A DNA stretch of 43,654 nt from positions 1 to 43,654 of the forward strand of contig CAIMWA010000290.1 of NCBI GenBank assembly GCA_903845045.1, given 5' to 3'. Under the pieces are notes generated by a model. The model searched no databases, was not told the origin of the DNA, and saw only the letters and a program-made list of their open reading frames with translations. The stretch is from an uncultured delta proteobacterium (lineage in GTDB: Bacteria; Myxococcota_A; Polyangia; Polyangiales; Ga0077539). This document shows, piece after piece, positions 1-7,868 of this stretch. Both the position numbers and the translations under genes were made by a program. Numbering within the stretch: position 1 is the stretch's first letter; every line of letters begins with the position of its first letter.

Positions 1-224
1 AACACCCGCGCCCCGCCGCGCGGGAGCCTCGACCGGCGGCCCCCGCGGCGGCCCGAGTCCGCGCACCGAGGGCCCCTCGCCCGGCTGCTGCCGAGCCCGC
101 CGCGGTGGTTGCTGCCCCGGTACGCGCCCCGCGACCGGCCGTGCGCGTTGCAACGCCGGCCCCGGCTCCTCCCGCCCGTCCCCGTCGCGGAGGCCGCGGC
201 GTCATCACGGCCCTCCCCTTCTGA
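1..224 (+). CDS. 3' end of an Ala/Pro/Arg-rich protein, possibly a Ser/Thr kinase tail (partial)
   Basis: The frame beginning at base 3 is open from the window edge to a TGA at 222-224. It encodes about 73 residues dominated by Ala, Pro and Arg and ending in GVITALPF. No domain is visible. Such low-complexity tails end many myxobacterial transmembrane kinases, and the next gene is a TPR plus two-helix protein of the kind that follows the kinase at 41197-42765 in this same window, so a kinase C-terminus is my inference. A second frame (base 1) is also open here but runs into the next gene and looks like a frame-shifted Arg-rich shadow. Identity is uncertain because the diagnostic part lies outside the window. 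Confidence 0.45.
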   Translation, partial: HPRPAAREPRPAAPAAARVRAPRAPRPAAAEPAAVVAAPVRAPRPAVRVATPAPAPPARPRRGGRGVITALPF

Positions 225-273
225 GCGAGCATTCAGCTTGACGCTCGGGGCTCCGCGGAACGAACATCCACGC

Positions 274-1068
274 GTGCAGCGCTCCTTCTTGTTCGTCCCG
301 CTCGCCTTCGGCATCGCCCTGACCACCGGCACGGCCCTCGCGCAAACTGCGGCTCCCGACGAGGCCCACCTCGAGGAGGCGCGCAACGAATACCGGGTCG
401 GCGTGCAGGCGTTCCAGCGCGGCCGCTTCGCCGAGGCGACGGTGGCCTTCGAGCGCTCTTACCGCGCCCGCCCGCATCCGGCGACGCTCTACAACGCCGC
501 CGAAGCGCGCATGCGCTCCGGTGACAACGAGGGCGCGCTCGGGCAGCTTCGCGACCTCCTCGCGATGACGTCGCCGGCGCCGGACGCCGACCTCGCAGCG
601 CGCGCGCGCAACCTCGCCCTGCAGATGGGCGAGCACGACCTGCAGCCCGCGGCGCCGCGCGTGGTTGCGCAGGCGTGTCCCGTGTGCCCGACGTGCCAGC
701 AAGAGGCCCCGGTGTGCCCGCCGCCGCCGCCACCCGACGTCGTGACCCGAAACATCACGCCGGGCGCGTGGGCTCTCGGCGGCGCGGCCGTGGCGCTGAC
801 CGCCTTGGGCGCCGGGTTCCTCGGCGTAGCCGTGGACAACGCGTCGACGTACACGAACCCGCTCACGCCGGCCGCGCTCCAGCAGCAGCTCAGCGACCAG
901 GGTTCGACGTATCGGACCGTCGGCATCGTCGGACTCGTCCTCGGCGTCGGCGCGACCATCGGCGCAGCGTGGATGTTCACGCACCCGCAAGAGCGCCGCT
1001 CGCCTTCGATGGCGCGCGTCGACGTCGGCGTGTCGTCGAACGGCGTCGCGTTCAGCGGGCGCTTCTAA
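274..1068 (+). CDS. Exported TPR protein with Cys motif and two C-terminal membrane helices
   Basis: The GTG at 274 opens directly onto a signal peptide (VQRSFLFVPLAFGIALTTG, then TALAQ), giving 264 residues. Starts further upstream would place an Arg/Pro-rich stretch before the signal peptide and overlap the preceding frame, so they were rejected. After the signal comes a TPR-like helical segment (GVQAFQRGRFAEATVAFERS), then an unusual cluster CPVCPTCQQEAPVCP followed by a run of prolines. Two hydrophobic helices follow (ALGGAAVALTALGAGFLGV and VGIVGLVLGVGATIGAAWM). The family is common in myxobacteria beside kinases; its function is unknown to me. It starts 49 bp after the previous stop, so co-transcription is likely. 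The Cys cluster could bind metal or form disulfides. Confidence 0.75.
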   Translation: MQRSFLFVPLAFGIALTTGTALAQTAAPDEAHLEEARNEYRVGVQAFQRGRFAEATVAFERSYRARPHPATLYNAAEARMRSGDNEGALGQLRDLLAMTSPAPDADLAARARNLALQMGEHDLQPAAPRVVAQACPVCPTCQQEAPVCPPPPPPDVVTRNITPGAWALGGAAVALTALGAGFLGVAVDNASTYTNPLTPAALQQQLSDQGSTYRTVGIVGLVLGVGATIGAAWMFTHPQERRSPSMARVDVGVSSNGVAFSGRF

Positions 1069-1080
1069 CCCTTGCGCACG

Positions 1081-2451
1081 ATGCCGACCCTCGCGGCTCC
1101 GCCGACGTCCGCTGCGTGGCTGGACCGCCTGAACCGCAACGCATCGCCGTCGGCCCGCTTCACCGCCGGCCCCGTCTACCTCGACTTCCCGGGCGGCGCG
1201 GTCGAGTCGTACACGCTCGGCAACGGGCTCCGCGTGCTGTTGCAGGTCGACGCGCGCGCCCCGGTGGTCTCGTACAACGTGTGGTTCCACGTCGGTTCTC
1301 GGCACGAGCGCGCCGGAAAGACGGGGCTCGCGCATCTCTTCGAGCACCTGATGTTCAACGAGACGTCGAACCTCCCGGCGGGTCGCTTCGACGAGCTCCT
1401 CGAACGCGCGGGCGCCGAGACCAACGCCGCCACCTGGACCGACTGGACCTACTACTACGAGAACCTCCCCGCGGATCAGCTGCCGCTCGTGGTGCGTCTC
1501 GAGGCCGACCGCATGCGCAACCTCGTGCTGCGCGCTCCGCTGGTCGCCAGCGAGAAGGAGGTCGTCGCGAACGAGCGCCGGTACCGCGTCGAGGACGACG
1601 TCGACGGCGCCACCTCCGAGGCGCTCTGGGCCCTCGCGTTCAAGAAGCACCCGTACCACCACCCGACCATCGGCTGGATGCAGGACATCGAGGGCTTCAC
1701 GCCGCAGGACTGCCGCGCGTTTTACCGAACGTGGTATGCGCCGAACAACGCGACGCTGGTGATCGTCGGGGACCTCGACCGGCTGCGCACGCTGCGCCTC
1801 GTGCAAAAGGGCTACGGCGCGATGCGACGCGCGAAGCTGCCGGCCTTCGAGGCTCCGGTGGAGCCGGCACAGCGCGCGGACCGCACCGTGGTCCTCGATC
1901 GTCCGACGCCGACGGCGAAGGTCGCCATCGGCTATCGCTGCCCCGCCTTCGCGCACCCCGATCACGCGGCGCTGGCGGTGCTCGTCGAAGCGCTCACCGG
2001 CGGGCGCTCGGCGCGCCTCTACCGCGAGATCGTGACCGAGCGCGAGCTGGCCACGGACCTCTCGGGCTGGGCGAGCACCTTTCGCGATCCTGGCCTCGTC
2101 GAGTTCAGCGCGACGGGTCGCGGGCGCATCAGCGCCGAGGACCTCGAGGGTGCCGTGTCGGCGTCGCTCGCGCGCCTCTCCGATGACGTCATCTCCGAAG
2201 ACGAGCGCGATCGGGCCGTGGCGCGCATGGAGCTCGGCTTCCTTCGCGGCCTCGAGACCGTCGGAGGCCGCGCCGAGAGCCTCGGGTTCCACGCCGTGGT
2301 GCTCGGCGAGCCGGTCGGGGCGCTCCGGCGCATCGAGGCGATTCGCGCGGTGACGGCGGCGGACCTCCAACGGGTCGCCGAACGCTATCTCCTGGGTCGG
2401 CCTCGCTGCGTGGTGCTGGTGCGATCGAACCTCGCCGAAGGTGCCGCGTGA
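1081..2451 (+). CDS. M16 (pitrilysin-family) zinc peptidase, catalytic subunit
   Basis: A 456-residue M16 peptidase of the processing-peptidase type, which degrades or processes peptides in a clamshell chamber. The inverted zinc motif HLFEH lies at residues 85-89 and the third ligand is probably Glu165 in VVANERR, 76 residues later, the normal M16 spacing. The C-terminal half has the typical GGRSARLYREIVTERELA segment. No signal peptide is evident. I chose ATG 1081; a TTG at 1072 in the same frame is possible. It overlaps the next gene by GTGA (2448-2451), and that gene is an M16 paralogue without zinc ligands, so the two most likely form an active/inactive heterodimer as in bacterial two-subunit M16 enzymes. 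The substrate is not predictable. Confidence 0.92.
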   Translation: MPTLAAPPTSAAWLDRLNRNASPSARFTAGPVYLDFPGGAVESYTLGNGLRVLLQVDARAPVVSYNVWFHVGSRHERAGKTGLAHLFEHLMFNETSNLPAGRFDELLERAGAETNAATWTDWTYYYENLPADQLPLVVRLEADRMRNLVLRAPLVASEKEVVANERRYRVEDDVDGATSEALWALAFKKHPYHHPTIGWMQDIEGFTPQDCRAFYRTWYAPNNATLVIVGDLDRLRTLRLVQKGYGAMRRAKLPAFEAPVEPAQRADRTVVLDRPTPTAKVAIGYRCPAFAHPDHAALAVLVEALTGGRSARLYREIVTERELATDLSGWASTFRDPGLVEFSATGRGRISAEDLEGAVSASLARLSDDVISEDERDRAVARMELGFLRGLETVGGRAESLGFHAVVLGEPVGALRRIEAIRAVTAADLQRVAERYLLGRPRCVVLVRSNLAEGAA

Positions 2452-3737
2452 AGGCGCCGCCGTCGGTGTTCTCCGAGTCGGTGCACGACCTTCCGCTGGT
2501 GGACCTCTACGTGGTGGCGCGCACCGGCGGGCAACATGATGCCGAGGGGCGTGAGGGTTCGCTGAACCTGGCATTGCGCACGCTGCGCCGCGGCACCCGG
2601 CGCATGAGCGCGCACGAGATCGACGCGCAGATCGACCGCCTAGGGGCCGAGCTGAGCACGTCCGTCGATGCGAGTTCCGCGCTCCTTCATGCGTCCGTCA
2701 TCCGCCGCAACCTCCCGGCCTTCGCGGCGCTGCTCGGCGAGATCGTCGGCGACGCGACGCTGCCGGAGCAGGAGCTCTCGCAGGTTCGCCGAGAGATCCA
2801 GGCAGACCTCGTCGACACCCGGGACGATGACCGCACCCTCGCGGGGCGCTATTTCCGTCGCACGCTGTTCGCAGGGCACCCCTTCGGCCGACCGAACGCC
2901 GGGACGATCCGCAGCCTCGACCAGATCACCCGCGCCGATGCCCACGCGGCGTATGCGCGAACCTTCTGCCAGGGGAACGTGATCCTCGCGGGCGCCGGCG
3001 ACGTCAGCGCGGCAGAGGTCGAGGCCTTGGCCGCTGCCGTGAGGCCGTCGCTCTCGGCATCGCCCCCGCCTCCCGCGGACATCGCCGAGCCGGCTCCGGT
3101 GCGCGGTCGCCGCCTGCTCATCGTCGACAAGCCCGATCGAACGCAGACGCAGATCTTCATCGGCAACCTCGGAACGCACCCGCGGGATCGCGACCACGTC
3201 GCGCTGCACGTCGCGAACACGATCTTCGGCGGCACCTTCACCGCGAGGCTCACCCGCGAGATCCGTTCACGGCGTGGCCTGTCGTACGGCGCGTCGTCGC
3301 GGCTCGGACGCGATCGCGCGCGCGAGTCATGGTCGATGTGGACGTTCCCCGCGGCCACCGACGCGGCGAAGTGCATCACGATCCAGCTCGGGCTGCTCGA
3401 GCGGCTGGTCGAGCGGGGCGTCACGGCGCGCGAGGTGTCCTTCGCGCGGTCGTACCTGACGCGGAGCTACGCCTTCGACCGCGACACGGCCGGCAAGCGC
3501 CTGTGGCAGCGCCTCGACGTCACCCTCCAAGACCTCCCGGCGAACTACTACACGGACTACGTCGCCCGGGTGAACGCGATCACCGTCGACGACGTGAACG
3601 CCGCCGTGCGCCGGCGCCTCTCGGCGAAGGATCTTCTCGTCACCGTCGTGGCGACCGCCGACTCGCTGCGGAGCGACCTCGAGCGAGCGATCCCTGGCGT
3701 GAGCGATGTCGCCGTGGTGCCCTTCGACCGCGACTGA
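2448..3737 (+). CDS. M16 peptidase-like protein, non-catalytic partner subunit
   Basis: A 429-residue M16-fold protein. Where the catalytic subunit has HLFEH this one reads LNLALRTL, so both zinc histidines and the glutamate are absent. It keeps the second-half hallmarks, including the RGLSYGAS segment that in M16 family members supplies the Arg/Tyr pair contacting substrate backbone in the partner's active site. The GTG start at 2448 overlaps the preceding stop by four bases, a sign of translational coupling and equal stoichiometry. In the family such inactive partners are needed for activity of the heterodimer; that this pair works so is inference. Confidence 0.9.
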   Translation: MKAPPSVFSESVHDLPLVDLYVVARTGGQHDAEGREGSLNLALRTLRRGTRRMSAHEIDAQIDRLGAELSTSVDASSALLHASVIRRNLPAFAALLGEIVGDATLPEQELSQVRREIQADLVDTRDDDRTLAGRYFRRTLFAGHPFGRPNAGTIRSLDQITRADAHAAYARTFCQGNVILAGAGDVSAAEVEALAAAVRPSLSASPPPPADIAEPAPVRGRRLLIVDKPDRTQTQIFIGNLGTHPRDRDHVALHVANTIFGGTFTARLTREIRSRRGLSYGASSRLGRDRARESWSMWTFPAATDAAKCITIQLGLLERLVERGVTAREVSFARSYLTRSYAFDRDTAGKRLWQRLDVTLQDLPANYYTDYVARVNAITVDDVNAAVRRRLSAKDLLVTVVATADSLRSDLERAIPGVSDVAVVPFDRD

Positions 3738-3765
3738 CGGGCGCGGGGCGCGTATCGTACGGCCC

Positions 3766-5319
3766 GTGGACGAGCTCCCGTCCGGAACGCTGTACGCGGG
3801 CAGGTACGCGGTGGTCCGGCTGCTCGGCCGCGGCGCCGTGAAGCAGGTGTACCTCGCCTACGATCGGCTCGCGCAGACGCAGGTCGCGCTCGCGCGGCTG
3901 GCCGAGCGCCACGGCGCCGACGTCTCGGTAGGCGCGCGCTTCTCGCGGGAGGCGCGCGCTGCCGCAGTGCTCGCGTCGCCGTTCACGGTTCGCGTCTTCG
4001 ACGCCGGAAAGACCGCCGACGGCGAGCGTTACTTCGTGAGCGAGGTGGTGCTCGGCCGGGGCCTCGACGACGCGATGGCGCACGGCCCGGTGGACCCGAC
4101 GCACGCCGCGACCTGGACCGCCGAGGTGCTGACGGCGCTCGCCGAGGCCCACGCGCGCGGCATCGTGCACCGCGACGTGAAGCCCGAGAACGTGCTCCTC
4201 GCGCCGACGCCCGGCGACCCCGTCGGCGAGGTCGCGCGGCTCACCGATTTCGGCCTCGCCAAGCTCCTCGACGAGGGCCTCGAGGGCTCCATCGCGGTGC
4301 GCACGGCGGCCGGTGTCGTCATGGGCACGCCCGACTACATGTCCCCGGAGCAATGGATGGGCGCCGCGCTCGACGCGCGCGCCGACCTCTACTCGGTCGG
4401 CGTGATGCTCTACGAGATGCTGGTCGGCCGAGCTCCGTTCTCCGCCGACTCGCTCAGCGCCCTCGCGATGCTGCACTACCGCGGCGACGTCCCGCCGTTC
4501 CCGCTCGAGCTCCCGCCGAGCGTGGCGTGCTTCGAGCCCGTCGTGCGCCGCGCGCTGGCGAAGCGGCCGGGCGATCGCTGGCCCTCCGCCGACGCGATGC
4601 GCCGCGCCGTCGAGGACGTCGGGCACGTGCGCCTCCCCCCGCCCCCGACGGTGCGTGCGCTGATCCCCGAGGACGACGTGCTGGACGAGATCGCCCACGT
4701 CGAGCTCGTGTCCGATCGCGGCGCCGGTCCCATCCAGGTGCTCGCATCGCCGCGCGTGCTCATCGGCCGAGCGGGGCACATCGCGCCGCGCTGCCTGCCC
4801 CCGGGCGTCGAGAGCGACCTGCGCGAGCGCTCGATCTCGCGACGGCACGCGCGCATCGAGTGGCGCGGTGGCCACGCGCTCGTCGCCGACCTGCACTCCG
4901 CCACGGGCACCACGGTCAACGGCCGTCGCGTGGCTCCCGATGGCGCGCCGGCACGCCTCGAGCGCGGCGACGAGCTGGGCGTCGGACCGCACGTGCGCCT
5001 GCTCTTCGATCACGCGACGACGCCGTCCGGAGCGCTCCCCGCGTGGGCGCGGTTGACGCGCATCGACCGCCATGGCGCGGGCATCCTTCACGTGCTCGTG
5101 CTCACCGAGGCCACTCTGGCGTCGTCGCCCGGTGCGGCGATCCTCTCCCGCGACGCGGGCGGGCAGACCCTCCTGCTGCGCGCGCGCGCCGGACGCATCG
5201 TCGCCCTGCGCGACGACTCCGAGCTCCCGGTCGAGCTCGAAGACGCGCAGGTCCTCACCGTCGGCGACGCGCGGTGGACCGTCGCCGTGCGCGAACGCCG
5301 TCGGCCGTCGGACCGTTGA
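3766..5319 (+). CDS. Cytoplasmic Ser/Thr protein kinase with C-terminal FHA domain and WNK-like lysine placement
   Basis: 517 residues from GTG 3766, chosen because the kinase fold starts at residue 14 and an earlier ATG (3706) overlaps the M16 gene. The glycine loop is GRGAVKQVY (residues 21-29). The expected VAIK lysine is replaced (VALA, Ala43), while Lys26 sits inside the glycine loop. The catalytic loop HRDVKPEN (His135-Asp137), DFG (Asp161) and activation segment GTPDYMSPE are intact. The loop-lysine arrangement is that of eukaryotic WNK kinases, so the enzyme may be active rather than a pseudokinase. An FHA domain at about residues 323-430 shows the GR, SISRRH and TTVNG signatures that read phosphothreonine. 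The last 85 residues are a beta-rich extension I do not recognise. No membrane helix is visible. Confidence 0.9.
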   Translation: MDELPSGTLYAGRYAVVRLLGRGAVKQVYLAYDRLAQTQVALARLAERHGADVSVGARFSREARAAAVLASPFTVRVFDAGKTADGERYFVSEVVLGRGLDDAMAHGPVDPTHAATWTAEVLTALAEAHARGIVHRDVKPENVLLAPTPGDPVGEVARLTDFGLAKLLDEGLEGSIAVRTAAGVVMGTPDYMSPEQWMGAALDARADLYSVGVMLYEMLVGRAPFSADSLSALAMLHYRGDVPPFPLELPPSVACFEPVVRRALAKRPGDRWPSADAMRRAVEDVGHVRLPPPPTVRALIPEDDVLDEIAHVELVSDRGAGPIQVLASPRVLIGRAGHIAPRCLPPGVESDLRERSISRRHARIEWRGGHALVADLHSATGTTVNGRRVAPDGAPARLERGDELGVGPHVRLLFDHATTPSGALPAWARLTRIDRHGAGILHVLVLTEATLASSPGAAILSRDAGGQTLLLRARAGRIVALRDDSELPVELEDAQVLTVGDARWTVAVRERRRPSDR

Positions 5320-5325
5320 GCGGCG

Positions 5326-6858
5326 TCAGCGCGCGGGCAGCGAGCGCTCGCGCATGCGAAGCGCCGTACGGGTCGCCACGGTCATGATCGAGAGCTGCGG
5401 GTTCACGCCGAGGCTCGTGGGCAGCACGCTTCCGTCGGCGACATAGAGTTCGTCGACGTCCCACACGCGCCCCTCCGGATCGACCACGGAGTTCTCCCGC
5501 GAGCAGCCCATGCGGGCGCTGCCCAGCGGGTGCTGCGAGGCACACTCGATGCGCGAAGTCGGCAGGCGCGCGAGGTCCGTCGCACGAAACGCGTCGGCGT
5601 CGAGGCCGCGGGAGCCGAGGACCGGGATGAACACTTCGCGGGCGCCCGCAGCGAAGAACGTCTCGGCCATGTGCGTGATGACGCGTGGGATCTTCGCGCG
5701 GTCGGACGGCGACATGCGGTACGTGACCACGGGCTCCCGGCCCGGGCCGCGGTGCACCGCACCTCCGCCCTCGTCGTGAATGATGCCGCCGAACATCGCG
5801 AGGTTGCCGATGCGCGCCGCGGCGGCGACGTGCTCCTCGCCGACGCCCGGCATCGTCGCGCCGAGAACGCCGGTCGGGACGAACAGCGACATGAGCGTGA
5901 TGCCGTCGCCCTCGAACGCATCGCAGTACGCGCTCTGCAGCGCGCCCTGCCACCCGCGCACCGACTCGTCGAAGCGCGCGAGCACGCGAAAGCCAGGGTG
6001 CAGCGTCATCTGCCGGCCGACCCAGCGAGGGTGCCCGAGGCCGCTGCGCATGAGCAGCGCAGGCGTATGCCAGGCACCGGCGGCGACGACCACGCGGCGG
6101 GCATGCACGGTGAGCCGATCGCCGGGAGCTCCCCCGCGTCCGTTGAGCAGCCTGCCCGTCACGCCAACGGCGCGCGTGCCGCGCGTCACCACACGCTCCA
6201 CGAGGGCGTGCGACCACACGTCGGCGCCGTGGGCGACGGCGCGGGGCAGGTAGCTGAGGTCGACGCTCATCTTGGCACCGTGCGGGCAGCCGAAGTTGCA
6301 GCGACCGCAGCCGTCGCAGCCTCGGGTGTTGCGCCGCATCGCGTGCACCGGCATGCCGAGCTTCGCAGCGCCTTCGGCGAAGAGCGCCGTGGAGCGCGAG
6401 CGCATCGCGACGGGGACCTCCTCGACGTGGATCGCCTCCTCGACCCTGGACACGTACGGCTCGAGCTGGGCCTCGGTGAAGTCTTCGAGCCCGAGCTCGC
6501 GCTGCCACTCGCGCAGCACCGGACCGGGAACGCGAAAGCACACCCCGCCGGTCAACATCGACGACCCGCCGACGCCGCGCCCCATGGTCACGTTGATCGT
6601 CGGGCTGTCGCCGATGCCGAGCGCCGCCATGAAGGCACCGTCGCGCCAGAGGTGGCGCATCGACTCGCTGGGGCGCATCTGTCCATGCACCGAGGCGTCG
6701 ACGCGCGGTCCCTCCTCGAGCACGATGACACGGAGGCCGCTCTCCGCGAGCTCCGTCGCGACCACCGCTCCGCCGGCGCCGGAGCCCACGACGACCACGT
6801 CGCAGTCGAGGGTGAGAGGCCCGCGGAGATCGCGCGCCGAGTGGTAACCGCCGCTCAT
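5326..6858 (-). CDS. GMC-family FAD oxidoreductase with four-Cys ferredoxin-like insertion
   Basis: 510 residues starting at ATG 6858, preceded by GGAGGT four bases upstream. The Rossmann motif GSGAGG (residues 25-30) binds FAD. The C-terminal catalytic pair typical of glucose-methanol-choline oxidoreductases is visible as His443 in QHPLGSARMG and Asn486 in GVNPQLSIM. Between them and the N-terminus lies C181DGC184GRC187NFGC191P, a spacing like a [4Fe-4S] ferredoxin half-site. The substrate is probably an alcohol or sterol-like compound, but cannot be read from sequence. It overlaps the upstream small gene by ATGA, suggesting a two-subunit enzyme. It ends six bases from the convergent kinase gene. 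Confidence 0.9.
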   Translation of the reverse strand: MSGGYHSARDLRGPLTLDCDVVVVGSGAGGAVVATELAESGLRVIVLEEGPRVDASVHGQMRPSESMRHLWRDGAFMAALGIGDSPTINVTMGRGVGGSSMLTGGVCFRVPGPVLREWQRELGLEDFTEAQLEPYVSRVEEAIHVEEVPVAMRSRSTALFAEGAAKLGMPVHAMRRNTRGCDGCGRCNFGCPHGAKMSVDLSYLPRAVAHGADVWSHALVERVVTRGTRAVGVTGRLLNGRGGAPGDRLTVHARRVVVAAGAWHTPALLMRSGLGHPRWVGRQMTLHPGFRVLARFDESVRGWQGALQSAYCDAFEGDGITLMSLFVPTGVLGATMPGVGEEHVAAAARIGNLAMFGGIIHDEGGGAVHRGPGREPVVTYRMSPSDRAKIPRVITHMAETFFAAGAREVFIPVLGSRGLDADAFRATDLARLPTSRIECASQHPLGSARMGCSRENSVVDPEGRVWDVDELYVADGSVLPTSLGVNPQLSIMTVATRTALRMRERSLPAR

Positions 6859-7295
6859 CGCGACCTCCGGAGGCACTGGTTGTCGAAGCCAGTGTCCGCC
6901 CAGCTCGCGGGGTGCTCGTACCAGACGATGCAGAGCACCGTCTTCGCCGCGAAGAAGGTCAGCGCGGCAGGGCTCGCCTCGAGCCGATGGAGCACCTCGG
7001 CGCGTCGAGCCAGCGGCAACGACGAGAAGCGGCCCCACACCCCCGCGAGCGGAGCGGCGCACCACTCGATGACGCCCGCGCACGCGACGAACACACCGCG
7101 CGAGCGCGGACCTGCGTGCGCGAAGAACGCGTCGAGGTCGTCGGCGAGCCAACCGAGCCGGTCCTCCGGCGCAGGCCGCGCTGCGGTCGAGAACAACGCC
7201 TCGGCGATGGCGACGGCGACGCGTCGCGTGCCGGGGTCGAGCCCCTTGCCTCCCTGCGTCGCGTCCTCGACGACGACCCGCGCCGGTACATCCAT
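6855..7295 (-). CDS. Small partner protein of the GMC oxidoreductase (gluconate 2-dehydrogenase subunit 3-like)
   Basis: 146 residues, mostly helical and rich in aromatic residues, for example the C-terminal ALTFFAAKTVLCIVWYEHP. The pattern of hydrophobic helices ending in a short aromatic/His-Pro motif recalls the small subunit 3 of gluconate 2-dehydrogenase complexes, which in many genomes precedes a GMC flavoprotein. That assignment is by resemblance only. No Tat or Sec signal is seen. It shares ATGA with the GMC gene and begins 33 bp after the lipoprotein gene that ends the pilus operon, so it may be read from the same transcript. Confidence 0.65.
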   Translation of the reverse strand: MDVPARVVVEDATQGGKGLDPGTRRVAVAIAEALFSTAARPAPEDRLGWLADDLDAFFAHAGPRSRGVFVACAGVIEWCAAPLAGVWGRFSSLPLARRAEVLHRLEASPAALTFFAAKTVLCIVWYEHPASWADTGFDNQCLRRSR

Positions 7296-7328
7296 GGCGC
7301 CATCATCGCACGCAGCGAACGCCGTGGA

Positions 7329-7868
7329 TCAATGGTTCTGCGAGGGCAGCGGGCGCCCGGTCGACGGGTCGATGCCCGCCGCTCGCAGACCCTGCTCCGG
7401 CGTGACCTCGGAGCCCAGCGCCTGCGTCGGCGGCGTGCGGTTCCAGATCGTCACGAGGGTGCGCTCGCCCTCGTCGCGAACGCCGACGTCGATGACGAGG
7501 CCCGTCCGAGCCTCCTTCACCACCGCGCCGTGGATGACCGCGGCGAGCGGATGGATGTCGGCGTAGCGCATCTCGAGGCGGCGCTCGAGGTAGCGCATCA
7601 CCCGCGGCATCGCCGCCTCGACGGTGAACATCTTCGTGTCGGCGTTGCCGAAGCGCTCGCGCGACGCGCTCGGCAAGGGCAGCCCGAAGGCGTTGAGCGG
7701 TCCGGGGACGAGCTCGTCCGACGGTGCCGCCGTTACGTCGGCGTCGGCCTCTGCCGAGCGACGAACGAGGGCAGACGCACCTCCGGCGTCCGGCGCGAAC
7801 CGCCGGTGCCCATGGCACGCAGGGAGGAAGGTCAGCGCGACCAGCGCCGACACGCGGGCAGCTTGCAT
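7329..7868 (-). CDS. Lipoprotein closing the minor-pilin/PilY1 operon, function unknown
   Basis: 179 residues with a short lipoprotein signal (lipobox FLPAC, Cys about residue 18). The lipobox cysteine is the only Cys, so it carries no haem motif. The mature part has an acidic linker, then a mixed alpha/beta region (MRYLERRLEMRYADIHPLAA, then a basic/hydrophobic strand pair ending VTIWNRTPP). The ATG at 7868 overlaps the pilY1 stop by one base (TGATG), so it is translationally coupled to PilY1. In Myxococcus xanthus one minor-pilin cluster includes a lipoprotein (TfcP, a cytochrome c-like protein) that supports PilY1; an analogous role is possible here but is inference. Confidence 0.8.
   Translation of the reverse strand: MQAARVSALVALTFLPACHGHRRFAPDAGGASALVRRSAEADADVTAAPSDELVPGPLNAFGLPLPSASRERFGNADTKMFTVEAAMPRVMRYLERRLEMRYADIHPLAAVIHGAVVKEARTGLVIDVGVRDEGERTLVTIWNRTPPTQALGSEVTPEQGLRAAGIDPSTGRPLPSQNH

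Noticed and set aside
205..2574. Long open frame of 789 codons on the minus strand opposite the TPR and M16 genes
   Set aside because: Arg/Ala/Val-rich composition with no domain; it is the antisense shadow of GC-rich genes whose plus-strand products have clear motifs.
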